Positions 18,961 to 29,348 of a stretch of DNA of 64,000 bases are shown here, one piece after another. Position numbers and translations under genes: made by a program. Below the pieces are notes generated by a model. It had not been told where the DNA came from. It was given only the letters and a program-made list of their open reading frames with translations, and made no database searches. The stretch comes from OLB9 sp041392785 (GTDB lineage: Bacteria > Bacteroidota > Bacteroidia > Chitinophagales > Saprospiraceae): NCBI GenBank assembly GCA_041392785.1, contig JAWKLK010000006.1:213194-277193 (forward strand), read 5' to 3'. Each line of letters opens with the position of its first letter. Within the stretch, counting starts at the first letter, position 1.

Positions 18961-21354
18961 CCCATGTGCTCGAGAAGGCATGGCATTATGTGGAGAATAG
19001 TACACTTAATAGATGGCAAATACAGACACTTAGAGCGATTAAAGATTGTCGAACTATCGCTCTTGGTGGCCATGTCGATGGATGTGATAACTGTGGACAT
19101 ATTCAGATAAGTTATAATAGTTGTCGCAATAGACACTGTCCTAAATGCCAAGGTCACAAGCGCCAGCAATGGATCGAAGCTAGAGAGACTGAGTTGCTAC
19201 CAGTATACTCCCCCCATAAATTAAACCACTTAGCCATTAAATTAGTTAAAAAATAATTTATAAAAATTGTCATTTATGCGGCCGATTTAACTGGTTCATG
19301 ATATGAATTGAACACAGTGTTTGGAGTGTTATTATTTAATTCCGTGTGTCTTCTTTGCACATTATACCAGTCTATATACCACCTATTCCTTTTCTTAATT
19401 GCTCTGCGTCTTGAGATGGACGTATGTATATGTGTTCGTACTTTTGATTGTCCTCCAAAATCGTTCTTATGTATATATTGTCTTTTGCTCGTGGCCGTCC
19501 ATACTAAGTTTTTATGCCATTATTTATTACTCTATATACAAAGTCGTCTGAGGTGAATTGACTGCCTTGATCTGTGTTTATAATCGTTGGGCGACCATGT
19601 TTTTCTATACAATCCTCTAATACATTGCAACACCATATTGAGCTCATGAGTTAGACAAATCCCAGTGTAAGATTTTCCTACTGAATACATCTATAAATGC
19701 TATTACAATACATATATCCTTTGGGCATGGGGATGTATGTAATATCTGCCATCCAGACTTGATTGGGAGCAGTTATTGGCAGATGCCTAAGTAAATATGG
19801 ATATTTCTTATGCTCTGGGCTAATCTTAGGTGTGTGGGCCTGGCATAAGTGATTTAAGTCCCATAACCTCATAATACAAGCGATTTATACGTTTGATATT
19901 CACTGCAAATCCTAAATCCATTGTAAGCCATGTATGCATACGCTCTGCACCGTATTCTGGATGATCAGTGTACATCCTATCCATATGTGCCATCAACTCA
20001 AGATTCAAATCGCTTCATCAGTCTTCTTGGTATAATATTGGCTCGATCGATTTAGCGAAAGTATACATTTACTGGGCATACTAAGAGGAGATTTAACTTG
20101 ACTTAGCATTTCTTGCTTATGTTCGGTACTAATCATCCCAACACTTTTTTTAAAAATCATTCTCCATTTGCAATTGACCAATTTTGGAATATAGCCGTTG
20201 TGTCTCTGTTTCAACTTTATTCTCGTCGTCATTTTTTGTGCCAAAAGCAACATGAGCATTTTTTAAAAAATCACTCTTCCATGTGCTTATTTGAGTTCCA
20301 GATACCTCGTATTTTCTGCGAAAGCTCAGTTAAAGTCATCTTTTCTTTGAGTGCTTCTAATACAACCTTTGTCTTAAATTCGGCGGTTAACTTTCTGCGT
20401 TTACCATTCATTCTACTTGCCATTTTGATGTAAATTTAGTGTTTTAAATTTTATTAAGCAAGTGGTCTAGTTTTTGGGGAGTACTATACAGTACCCTACT
20501 TTCATGTGGTCTTTACAATACCTAGCGAGCTAAACTCTTTGGCAATACTCAAACCAAAGATTATTTACGACGCTCTCTTTCGTGCCGCATGGAAGACCAT
20601 TGAAGCATTCTCCGGTAAAAAAAATAAGGCTGGTATGATATCAATCTTGCACACTTGGGGACAGAATTTATCTCTACATCCGCATATTCATTGCACCATT
20701 CCTGGTGGTCATGTGGATAGAAATGGACATTGGAAGTTATCAACATCTAAAGGCAAATTCCTATTCCCTGTCAAGGCCTTAAGTAAGGTATTTCGTGCTA
20801 AGTACGTCGCTATTCTAAGGACAGCAGAACTAGACATTGACCAATCTACTTTCGATGAATTATTCAAAAATGATTGGGTCGTATACGACAAAAGACCTTT
20901 TGGCTCACCAAAGTCTGTGGTCGAATATCTGGGTCGTTACACTCATAAAATCGCAATCTCCAACCATCGCATCTTATCAATAGATGAGCACACTGTCACA
21001 ATCTCTTACAAAGATTATCAAGCAGAAGGTCAGAAAAAGTCAATGACGCTCACCCATAAAGAGTTTATCCGCAGGTTTGCCCTACATATCTTGCCTAAAA
21101 GGTTCATAAGAATTAGACACTTCGGATTCTTAAGCAGCACTTGGAAGCATACCAAACTCAAGATTCTCCAACACAAACTACCCAGCAAGGCGCATAACCA
21201 AATTATTAAAACAAAAAACCCAACACTACTCAATCGTTGCCCTTGTTGTAAATCTGGTCACATGATTATGCTCCTGACTTTTGACAGGCGTGGACCTCCA
21301 AAAAAGTTTTACAAGGCAGACATTGAAAAATCTACATCCCAAGTTGCTATTTAA
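18939..21354 (+). pseudogene. IS91-family HUH transposase, split by an IS3-family insertion
   Basis: The N-terminal zinc-binding domain (CDNCGHIQISYNSCRNRHCP) is encoded at 18939-19203 and the catalytic part resumes at 20489. That part carries the HUH motif (HPHIHCTIPGGH) and a tyrosine helix (YLGRYTHKIAIS), followed by a C-terminal cysteine pair CPCC. The IS3-family copy lies between, with the 3-bp duplication CAG. Removing it restores one gene of about 375 codons. This protein class nicks and transfers single-stranded DNA for rolling-circle transposition. Confidence 0.85.
19204..20488 (-). mobile_element. IS3-family insertion sequence, copy 1 (degraded)
   Basis: This 1285-bp copy is flanked by the duplication CAG (19201-19203 and 20489-20491) and has ends TATACTCCCC and GGGGAGTACTATA. 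Compared with the intact copy at 48314-49605 it carries many single-base insertions and deletions that break both orfA and orfB into short frames. No functional transposase can be made. Confidence 0.9.
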
Positions 21355-21527
21355 TTTGGGGTAAGGGAAGGTATGTCATTTACCTAGTGAAATGGTAACT
21401 TAAATGTGATGATTTGAACACTTTGAATCTATTTGATAAAAAAAAACTACATCACTGCCTCTCCATCGAACAATGACTAAACATCAATAAGTCCATAAGT
21501 CTGGCCCCGCTACCAAAGATTCCGTTC

Positions 21528-21577
21528 AACAGGGTTTTCATTCTAGGCATTTCATGCCGAACGAAAACTTAGTTGTT
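21528..21577 (-). repeat. attC-like site 2
   Basis: This short 50-bp site has arms GTTTTC.TTC..GGCA and TGCCGAA.GAAAAC around TTTCA, with unpaired bases in the stem, and AAC/GTT ends. Its AAC is preceded by GTTC, complementary to the GTTGAAC that starts the IS91-containing cassette at 17933. It differs from the other sites in sequence. Confidence 0.6.
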
Positions 21578-21593
21578 GTATGCTGGCCTTTAT

Positions 21594-24500
21594 TTATATT
21601 TCCATTTCTTTCCATAATTTTTTGCAATCAGTTTTAATCTGTTGAAGAATCCTTTCTTTTGTTATCCCCTTTTGATTTACATAGGAATTGATTAATTTGA
21701 TTGTATAATCTCGTCTAATATAACTTAAAGAGTTCAATGATTTTACAAATTGTTCGAGCGTTTCTTCTCTTAGTTTTCTATGAAATACATCGTGTGCATA
21801 AATATTGGTATATAAGTCTTCTGTTTTCTCAGGATTACAATCTTTAACGACAGATAAAAATGTTGCAATATCATGGAAAGTAACTGTACCTTTTAATGAC
21901 TTTCTTACAATAATGATATTCTCAATATCGTTGAAAAATTCGTAACAAATATCAGAATTGCAAACATTTAGATTAACTAACATGCTTGTAATATTAGATA
22001 ATTCAAAGTTTTTATTATCAATCTTTTCGATATTGTTTTGATTTAAAAATACTGATAACAATTTTCTTGCAATTGATGAATCATACAATTGAATACTTCT
22101 GATGATAAAAGTTGACACATCTGGAGTTGAACTAATTACACGACCCTCTAAAATATCATAGTTAGTGTCCTTAATCAATTTTTTACCGTAGTCTCTGTCT
22201 CCAACTTTATATAAAGCTTGTAAAATACTTGCAATCTCTCTTCCTTTTATTCCAGCGGAATTAAAACGGGATTTAAAATAGTGTTCTTTGTCAATTAACT
22301 CTACGATTTTTGATGAAAATGTATTACTTGCTTTTGAGATGTTTACAAGCATAAGACCATATTCATCTAAAAACTTAATTTCTTTCAATTTATCAAAGAG
22401 AATATTGGCCGAAAAGTCCTCTAAAAGCAATGATAAAAAAGAATCATCAATTTTTGCCAGTTGAGCAAAACCCGAAGCAATATGTTGTATTGTTGTTTTT
22501 CTGTGTTCAATTGCTTTTTTTACACGCCAAGATTCAACACTATTAAGGATTTGTTTTGCTTTTGAATCTACTTTGTTCTTTTCAAATGTTTTTAATTCAC
22601 TTAGGTTTTTTGTGAACTTATAAAAATGTATATATCTGATTGAAGAAGCGATATTTTTTACATCCAAAGAATTAAAAATAGTATTTGCAATAGAAGGACT
22701 AATGTTTCTTAATTCCGTTAAAGTATTGCCTAATAAATCAAATGGAATTTGGTTTGTTAACGTTCCCCAAAATTCAACAGAAATTAGAGATAAAACCCTT
22801 GTTCTTTTGTTTTTGTCATTTAAATATTGAATTGCAAGAGGAACAATATTCGGAGAGGTGTTTTCAATAATTATTTTAATATCTTCATCTGAGAATCTTG
22901 AATATAATTTGTCTTTCAGAAATTTATTGCTGTCAGAAATGGAAAAATGAACATAGGAAAGAACCAATAATCCAGTTTTATCATTTGTAAAAACATGCAG
23001 TGCAGACTTGTTTTTAATGATAAGGTCTTCAATTACTCTGTCTAGATTGCTTCTGCTAATAATCTTTGTTAATTGAATTAAGCGTTTGATTTGAGATGAA
23101 TTAGCTTTAGCTGAACTTAAAAAATAATTTATTAATGGCTGATAAGTAACAGAATCATTTAGCAGCATGTTGTAAATCTGATGATTGCCTAAACTACCAA
23201 TATTAACATAGATATCGGCAATAAAATCAGGATAATCTTGATAAAAACCTACAAGATAGTCTTGAATATATTTTTTGATTTTTGAAAACTTGAAAAGATT
23301 CCTATCATTATTATAATTGCCTTTAAAAAGTCTTTGTTCCTTGTAAAGAAATGCATCAATAAGTAAATCACAAAAACTAGGTTGCATGAAAATTGATTTC
23401 ATTTCCTCTGTATAAAACAATCCTTCTTTCTCAGAATCTAATCGCCTAATAGATTGAAGTTTTTCAAAAGGAATGTCAAAAGAATAAACCGTAGCGTAAA
23501 CTATAACATTTTCAATTTCATTTGGGGAAAGATTGGCCAAATATTTAGTAAACAAGGTGAGATTTAAATGTTCATCTTGAATATTGCTTATTACTTCTTC
23601 GTCTTTACACCATAAACCAAGAAGTAGTTTAAGTTTTAAAAGATTCTTATTACTAATGCTTTCAAGATGAAGAATTCCTCCTTTTCTAGGATTTAAACCT
23701 AGAGATTTTAGGTATACAGAATATTTATCTACAATGCCTTCTATTTTTTCTCGATGAAATTTGGGTGAATTAAGTTTTTCAAGTGAAAGAGTAAATTTTG
23801 ATAATTCCTTGAAAATATCATCACTATCATAATTCAATCTGTATTCTGTTGATATATACCTTGAAACAAAAATAAAGATGATGTTTTTAAAATCGGTATT
23901 TTCTTTAATTATTCTATTTGCTAAATCAAAGTTTAAGTGAATATCATCTACAATTAGGATTGAAGGTCTTTTTTCAATTAAAACAAGGTCGTCAAATATT
24001 GCAGAATATTCAGTTTGTTGATTAACTCTCACATAGAAAGGTATTGCTCCTAATTTATCTTTTAAATTACGAACAATCTTAATAGCAGTTGTTGTTTTAC
24101 CTGAAGAAGGATGCCCTGTTATTAGGTAAGGAATACTATTTTCAAAATTAATTAAAGCTTCAAAATTTTCAATTAAAATAATTTCATCTCGATTATAAAA
24201 GAGCAAGTCATTGTCAAATTCTAATTGCGTCGTTTTAGGCTTTATTATATTTTGGGTATTTTTTAATTCTTTATCCAATGAAGTGATAAACTTGAAACTT
24301 TTGGCATTATAATTTGATTCTAATTTTAATTCATTCCAAAGAAAGTCACGAATTTCAAGCTGTGCTGAATCTGAGAGTCTTGCTAATAATCGTCCAAGTT
24401 GTGTTGAAAATATTATATCTTCTTTTGGATTAAATAATCCAGCGGTATCAATATCATTAAATGTATCTGCTCGAAATCCAGTCTTGTGAGAAATAATTAG

Positions 24501-24836
24501 AAAAACAATTCTTTTGAATTTTTTATCATAAGTCCCTTTGTTGACGTGCTCCTTAAATTTAGTAATTGATTCTCTAATTTTGTTTGGTGAATCTTGTGCT
24601 GATACTTGAACTGCTATATCGTCTGAACTCAAGTCTATTGCAGGATAGTGTTGAAATTTCAAATCGCACTCTTCAAAATCACACACAAATAATCTTGATA
24701 GAATAAAAGCAAACAGTTTTTCGCTTGCTTTGGCGTCGTCATTAAAATTCAGAAAACTCCCATACTTAACATCGGTCGTTATAAGACTCAATGCAAAGTG
24801 ATTGTCACTTATTATGTTCTGGGATTTGAATAACAT
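21594..24836 (-). CDS. Cassette gene: SMEK-like domain plus STAND-type NTPase
   Basis: The 1080-residue protein has an N-terminal ~180-residue domain like the SMEK domain (YPAIDLSSDDIAVQVSAQ at 64-81, then KRIVFLIIS), a nuclease-like fold often fused to STAND NTPases. A P-loop follows (GHPSSGKTT, 241-249), then a Walker B-like ILIVDD (293-298), and about 600 residues of helical repeats. This is the layout of prokaryotic STAND antiviral sensors, with effector, switch and repeat sensor in that order; a defence role is an inference. The cassette start is GTTGTATGC at 21575. Its right boundary and attC are missing, replaced by IS110 copy 1. Confidence 0.72.
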   Translation of the reverse strand: MLFKSQNIISDNHFALSLITTDVKYGSFLNFNDDAKASEKLFAFILSRLFVCDFEECDLKFQHYPAIDLSSDDIAVQVSAQDSPNKIRESITKFKEHVNKGTYDKKFKRIVFLIISHKTGFRADTFNDIDTAGLFNPKEDIIFSTQLGRLLARLSDSAQLEIRDFLWNELKLESNYNAKSFKFITSLDKELKNTQNIIKPKTTQLEFDNDLLFYNRDEIILIENFEALINFENSIPYLITGHPSSGKTTTAIKIVRNLKDKLGAIPFYVRVNQQTEYSAIFDDLVLIEKRPSILIVDDIHLNFDLANRIIKENTDFKNIIFIFVSRYISTEYRLNYDSDDIFKELSKFTLSLEKLNSPKFHREKIEGIVDKYSVYLKSLGLNPRKGGILHLESISNKNLLKLKLLLGLWCKDEEVISNIQDEHLNLTLFTKYLANLSPNEIENVIVYATVYSFDIPFEKLQSIRRLDSEKEGLFYTEEMKSIFMQPSFCDLLIDAFLYKEQRLFKGNYNNDRNLFKFSKIKKYIQDYLVGFYQDYPDFIADIYVNIGSLGNHQIYNMLLNDSVTYQPLINYFLSSAKANSSQIKRLIQLTKIISRSNLDRVIEDLIIKNKSALHVFTNDKTGLLVLSYVHFSISDSNKFLKDKLYSRFSDEDIKIIIENTSPNIVPLAIQYLNDKNKRTRVLSLISVEFWGTLTNQIPFDLLGNTLTELRNISPSIANTIFNSLDVKNIASSIRYIHFYKFTKNLSELKTFEKNKVDSKAKQILNSVESWRVKKAIEHRKTTIQHIASGFAQLAKIDDSFLSLLLEDFSANILFDKLKEIKFLDEYGLMLVNISKASNTFSSKIVELIDKEHYFKSRFNSAGIKGREIASILQALYKVGDRDYGKKLIKDTNYDILEGRVISSTPDVSTFIIRSIQLYDSSIARKLLSVFLNQNNIEKIDNKNFELSNITSMLVNLNVCNSDICYEFFNDIENIIIVRKSLKGTVTFHDIATFLSVVKDCNPEKTEDLYTNIYAHDVFHRKLREETLEQFVKSLNSLSYIRRDYTIKLINSYVNQKGITKERILQQIKTDCKKLWKEMEI

Positions 24837-24881
24837 TATTTTCTTTTCAAGTTAATTTGATGCACTGTCGTTTTTTTAGGC

Positions 24882-26547
24882 TTCTGACTAACGTTAAATT
24901 TTACCATTGACTATCAATTTGTTGTAAAACCAAGGTCTGCATTTGTCAGTGCAAATTTATCAATTTGTTTTCGGATTCTTTTCACTAGGCCTAGTTTTCT
25001 TTTTTCATCTAGGTACATATAACCAGATGGATTCTGATAGGGTTGGTTTTTGACTACAATATTCCAAATGATTACTGCTAGTTTTCGAGCCGTGGCACTT
25101 ACTGCTGATACTCTTCCTTTTCGAAAACTTATCCTTTGAAAGAAATCTCTTAGCGGCGTTGAATCCTTTAAATTTCCTATGGCATTAGCAGCGTTTCGCA
25201 ATGCTATTTTCAGTCTGCTGCTTCCTTTTTGCATCTTACTCGATAAGATTTTTCCGCCACTTATTTTATTATTAGGAGTCAGGCGTAGCCAACTGGCAAA
25301 ATGCTTTGCCGAACTGAATTTTTTTAATACCGTCTATGCCTACTTCACTCATAAGCGTTAATACTGTGGCATAGCTCATACCTTCTATAGCTAATAGATC
25401 ATTTCCTTCAAACATTTGATATGACTTGAGATTTAAGTCTATTCCTTTCGGTGTATTCTTATTGATTCGTTTATACGGCTTTGCTTCTATGGTGTGCTGT
25501 TTTTTATTTTCATCACTATCTATAATCTCATTTAGTTTTTTATTAATCTCAATATCGCACTCTTGAATCTTCTTTTGTAGTATATCAAACATTTCCAGTT
25601 CTTGATTGAGTGCAAACAGGTAGTCTTTTCTACCATTGCTTTGGAGTGCTTTAGCTATCTCCTGTTCAGATTTCCGACAGTTGCCATGTCGAAGTTGAGC
25701 CAATTTTTCTGGATTTGTTTGTCCATCACATATTGCGCGAATGATCAATAAACCTGTTAACCCACAAATATCGTTTACTACTACATCAAGTCTTAGGTTG
25801 AGCAGCCTGAGATATTTTTGCATTTTTTTAGTTGTTGAAGCCGCACTAGTCAATAAGTTTGATCTGTGACGACTGTATGTTCTCAACTGCTCAGTTTGTT
25901 CATCAGGCAGAAAACTACTTGAAAGCAATCCAAGACTATGGAGTTTTTTTGTATCCATTGGCAATCCATGATGTCCGTCTTCTTACCTTTGATGTTTTTG
26001 GTAAATTTTCCATTACAAAGAATGACATCAAAGTCTCTACTGATCAGTACGGCAAATAAGTTTTGCCAATAAGTGCCTGTGCTTTCCATTGCAACCGTTT
26101 TGACACCATTTGATGAAAGCCAGTCTGCCAAAGCAAATAAATCATCATTAAAAACTCCAAATTCTCGAACATGTTCTGGTTGTTGGCCTAAGGCCACCCA
26201 GTGAGACCTACTACCGATATCAATCCCCGCAGCATGAGGATTAACCATTTCCATTGCAATAACTTGATTTTCCATTTTCAAATAATCATTAATACGTGAA
26301 ACCATAAACTCTTCGGAGATGTGCTTTAGGCATTTTATTTATTCTGAACGGGGTTCCACCTAAGGTAGACCGCCAATGAAGTCATGGCAAACATCTCAAC
26401 CAGGATTGCGCTCGTGCTTCTATTTTTAAGGAGAGCAACAGTTTAAAAATCGGCCTTGCAAAGAGCAAAGCTAAAGTACGAAATTATTCATTGCAATGCT
26501 ACACTCGTTAGCTTACGAAGTCATTTTTTTTTGATATAGGGGGGATT
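24882..26547 (-). mobile_element. IS110-family insertion sequence, copy 1 (frameshifted)
   Basis: About 1666 bp, bounded by the shared ends TTCTGACTAACGTTAAAT and GGGGGGATT. It is nearly identical to the intact copy at 26913-28574. The transposase is broken at two T-runs, one T too many near 25321 and two near 25945, giving frames 24914-25234, 25272-25964 and 25883-26305. On its right it is fused to the 3' end of a cassette gene; the attC site expected here is missing. Confidence 0.9.
24914..26305 (-). pseudogene. IS110-family transposase, frameshifted copy
   Basis: Fragments carry the N-terminal DEDD domain (AGIDIGSRSHWVALG), the central helical part and the C-terminal Tnp_20 domain (LLAIEGMSYATVLTLMSEVG), but in three frames. 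Both breaks are length changes in T homopolymers compared with copy 2, so sequencing error is possible. Confidence 0.88.
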
Positions 26548-26902
26548 GCGGAGGACCTGCTTGACCAATAATATCTCCACCAGATTTAATTAAATCATAG
26601 AGACGCATTACTGACCATTTTAATTCATCCTGATTACAATAATAGCCTTCAATATTTCTGTAATCCTTATAATCAGAAATATTGAAACCTTCTTCTATGT
26701 CATTATACCAGATTACTTTCTTACCACAAATTGCGACAACCCAAAATCCACCACCTTCATTTCCGAATTCAGGCTCTTGCCATTTTTCAGGATCGATTCT
26801 AATTAATTGCCAAAAATTCCATAGTTCACCAATTAGGTCAGTTTCGGTTTTATGAATCTGTTCTATTAGTTCATTTTCTGTTATTGGTTTCCACTTTTTC
26901 AT
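26548..26902 (-). pseudogene. Cassette gene fragment trapped between two IS110 copies
   Basis: The native start is probably the ATG at 26902 (MKKWKPITENELIEQI); the frame extends to 26938 only through IS110 copy 2 sequence. After about 118 residues the native protein reaches IIGQAGPP, and IS110 copy 1 then supplies the rest of the frame, so the true C-terminus and attC are lost. The core, FWVVAICGKKVIWYNDIEEGFN, then YYCNQDELKWSVMRL, resembles a small uncharacterised family common in cassettes and immunity-like loci. Function unknown. Confidence 0.6.
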
Positions 26903-26944
26903 TTTGTCATAATTCTGACTAACGTTAAATTTTACCATTGACTA

Positions 26945-28333
26945 TCAGTTTGTTGCAAAACCTAAGTCTGCATTTGTCAGTGCAAATTTATCAATTTGTT
27001 TTCGGATTCTTTTCACTAGGCCTAGTTTTCTTTTTTCATCTAGGTACATATAACCAGATGGATTCTGATAGGGTTGATTTTTGACTACAATATTCCAAAT
27101 GATTACTGCTAGTTTTCGAGCCGTGGCACTTACTGCTGATACTCTTCCTTTTCGAAAACTTATCCTTTGAAAGAAATCTCTTAGCGGCGTTGAATCCTTT
27201 AAATTTCCTATGGCATTAGCAGCGTTTCGCAATGCTATTTTCAGTCTGCTGCTTCCTTTTTGCATCTTACTCGATAAGATTTTTCCGCCACTTATTTTAT
27301 TATTAGGAGTCAGGCGTAGCCAACTGGCAAAATGCTTTGCCGAAGTGAATTTTTTAATACCGTCTATGCCTACTTCACTCATAAGCGTTAATACTGTGGC
27401 ATAGCTCATACCTTCTATAGCTAATAGATCATTTCCTTCAAACATTTGATATGACTTGAGATTTAAGTCTATTCCTTTCGGTGTATTCTTATTGATTCGT
27501 TTATACGGCTTTGCTTCTATGGTGTGCTGTTTTTTATTTTCATCACTATCTATAATCTCATTTAGTTTTTTATTAATCTCAATATCGCACTCTTGAATCT
27601 TCTTTTGTAGTATATCAAACATTTCCAGTTCTTGATTGAGTGCAAACAGGTAGTCTTTTCTACCATTGCTTTGGAGTGCTTTAGCTATCTCCTGTTCAGA
27701 TTTCCGACAGTTGCCATGTCGAAGTTGAGCCAATTTTTCTGGATTTGTTTGTCCATCACATATTGCGCGAATGATCAATAAACCTGTTAACCCACAAATA
27801 TCGTTTACTACTACATCAAGTCTTAGGTTGAGCAGCCTGAGATATTTTTGCATTTTTTTAGTTGTTGAAGCCGCACTAGTCAATAAGTTTGATCTGTGAC
27901 GACTGTATGTTCTCAACTGCTCAGTTTGTTCATCAGGCAGAAAACTACTTGAAAGCAATCCAAGACTATGGAGTTTTTGTATCCATTGGCAATCCATGAT
28001 GTCCGTCTTCTTACCTTTGATGTTTTTGGTAAATTTTCCATTACAAAGAATGACATCAAAGTCTCTACTGATCAGTACGGCAAATAAGTTTTGCCAATAA
28101 GTGCCTGTGCTTTCCATTGCAACCGTTTTGACACCATTTGATGAAAGCCAGTCTGCCAAAGCAAATAAATCATCATTAAAAACTCCAAATTCTCGAACAT
28201 GTTCTGGTTGTTGGCCTAAGGCCACCCAGTGAGACCTACTACCGATATCAATCCCCGCAGCATGAGGATTAACCATTTCCATTGCAATAACTTGATTTTC
28301 CATTTTCAAATAATCATTAATACGTGAAACCAT
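26945..28333 (-). CDS. IS110-family transposase, intact
   Basis: The 462-residue enzyme has the RuvC-like DEDD domain (AGIDIGSRSHWVALG near residue 26, VAMESTGTYWQNLF near 72, KTDIMDCQWIQKL near 110) and the C-terminal Tnp_20/serine domain (IEGMSYATVL, then FASWLRLTPNNKISGGKILS with the conserved Ser region). Length is typical for the family. In characterised relatives such a recombinase works with a bridge RNA that pairs with donor and target DNA. Confidence 0.93.
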   Translation of the reverse strand: MVSRINDYLKMENQVIAMEMVNPHAAGIDIGSRSHWVALGQQPEHVREFGVFNDDLFALADWLSSNGVKTVAMESTGTYWQNLFAVLISRDFDVILCNGKFTKNIKGKKTDIMDCQWIQKLHSLGLLSSSFLPDEQTEQLRTYSRHRSNLLTSAASTTKKMQKYLRLLNLRLDVVVNDICGLTGLLIIRAICDGQTNPEKLAQLRHGNCRKSEQEIAKALQSNGRKDYLFALNQELEMFDILQKKIQECDIEINKKLNEIIDSDENKKQHTIEAKPYKRINKNTPKGIDLNLKSYQMFEGNDLLAIEGMSYATVLTLMSEVGIDGIKKFTSAKHFASWLRLTPNNKISGGKILSSKMQKGSSRLKIALRNAANAIGNLKDSTPLRDFFQRISFRKGRVSAVSATARKLAVIIWNIVVKNQPYQNPSGYMYLDEKRKLGLVKRIRKQIDKFALTNADLGFATN

Positions 28334-28574
28334 AAACTCTTCGGAGATGTGCTTTAGGCATTTTATTATTCTGAACGGGGTTCCACCTAAGGTAGACCGC
28401 CAATGAAGTCATGGCAAACATCTCAACCAGGATTGCGCTCGTGCTTCTATTTTTAAGGAGAGCAACAGTTTAAAAATCGGCCTTGCAAAGAGCAAAGCTA
28501 AAGTACGAAATTATTCATTGCAATGCTACACTCGTTAGCTTACGAAGTCATTTTTTTTTGATATAGGGGGGATT
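28334..28574 (-). ncRNA. Candidate bridge RNA region of IS110 copy 2
   Basis: About 240 bp of non-coding DNA upstream of the transposase start is conserved in all three copies, including the internally deleted third copy. It holds several short inverted repeats. In characterised IS110-group elements this position encodes the bridge RNA; assignment here is by position and conservation only. Confidence 0.4.
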
Positions 28575-28580
28575 ACATGT

Positions 28581-28704
28581 AACGTTTGGCAGCTTGGCGA
28601 AGTGGCGGATTTAGAAGTACTTACTTTCAATTTAGCACCAAAGTTCATTTGAAAACCAAATGTTCAATTTAGCACAGAACCCGCCATTTTGCCAAACTGC
28701 TGTT
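28581..28704 (-). repeat. attC-like site 3 (long form)
   Basis: This 124-bp site has outer arms TTTGGCAGCTTGGCGAAGTG and the near-complement in CATTTTGCCAAACTGC, with a second inverted repeat in the centre, as in the site at 17811. Its AAC end is 6 bp from the end of IS110 copy 2. The GTT end starts the next cassette as GTTAGCCGT. Confidence 0.78.
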
Positions 28705-28823
28705 AGCCGTTCGGTGTTCTTTTTCGTTCGTTTGTTAGCGTTGGCAAAGACATACTCTTTTGCAATTTTTGACTTGTGTGTCGGCTGGTGCGAATTGCAA
28801 ATGTGTATGGCTTTTAGCGTTGG

Positions 28824-29348
28824 CTATTTCAAGTATAATCCGATTCCTAAACCTATTCCAATAGCAATTAATACAAAAATTAAAATTCTCAATGTTTTCA
28901 ATTCTTTAGATTGTAAATCAAAACGCTCTTTGATTTTAGTTTCCATTGAATTAAAGTTTGAATTTATAGTCGTTTCAAATGCTCTTTGTATTTGTGTTCC
29001 TTCATTTCTTATTTCAACTTGTATGTCAGATTTATGTTTGTCAAGTCTGGTTATAAGTGTTGCATCAAGTTCCTTTTGAAAAGCTTTATTGTCTTTATAA
29101 ATCTCACCGATTTTTTGCTCGAGAAAATCATTCGCAACTTTTAGCTGTTTTGTGTTTTCTTCTGTTTGCTTTTTAATAACATCACTTACAGAATTTAAGT
29201 TTTTATTATTCTCTTCAATCAACACCAAGTTTCGACTTATATTCGATTGAAGTTTACTTATTTCTGAATAAACAGTTGTGAAATCTTTAAGTTGCTTTGA
29301 ATTTTGCTCCAATTCATTTACAACACTATCCAATTTTTCTAAATCCAT
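28824..29348 (-). CDS. Cassette gene: coiled-coil protein with C-terminal membrane anchor
   Basis: The 174-residue protein is almost wholly a heptad-rich coiled coil (residues ~5-150) ending in one transmembrane helix (ILIFVLIAIGIGLGIGLYL). It overlaps the 3' end of the helicase gene by 23 bp, so the two are translationally coupled and form one two-gene cassette. A tail-anchored coiled coil beside a nuclease-helicase could tether or sense the complex at the membrane; this is an inference. No known family recognised. Confidence 0.78.
   Translation of the reverse strand: MDLEKLDSVVNELEQNSKQLKDFTTVYSEISKLQSNISRNLVLIEENNKNLNSVSDVIKKQTEENTKQLKVANDFLEQKIGEIYKDNKAFQKELDATLITRLDKHKSDIQVEIRNEGTQIQRAFETTINSNFNSMETKIKERFDLQSKELKTLRILIFVLIAIGIGLGIGLYLK

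Larger units (their letters stand above)
17936..21527 (+). mobile_element. IS91-like element with tyrosine recombinase, interrupted by IS3
   Basis: The cassette bounded by GTTGAAC (17933) and GTTCAAC (21524-21530) contains a plus-strand tyrosine recombinase gene followed by an HUH-type IS91-like transposase. This gene order is seen in several IS91-like elements of Bacteroidota. The true ends were not resolved, so the coordinates are those of the cassette interior. The transposase is interrupted by an IS3-family copy at 19204-20488, and the element is probably immobile. Its plus-strand orientation breaks the minus-strand uniformity of the array. Confidence 0.72.
26913..28574 (-). mobile_element. 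IS110-family insertion sequence, copy 2 (intact)
   Basis: About 1662 bp, with no clear terminal inverted repeats or target duplication, as expected for this family. The transposase ends only ~32 bp from the left end, while ~240 bp of non-coding DNA lies upstream of its start. This arrangement matches IS110-group elements whose bridge RNA is encoded upstream. The right end lies directly against ACATGTAACG, the AAC end of an attC-like site. Confidence 0.9.
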
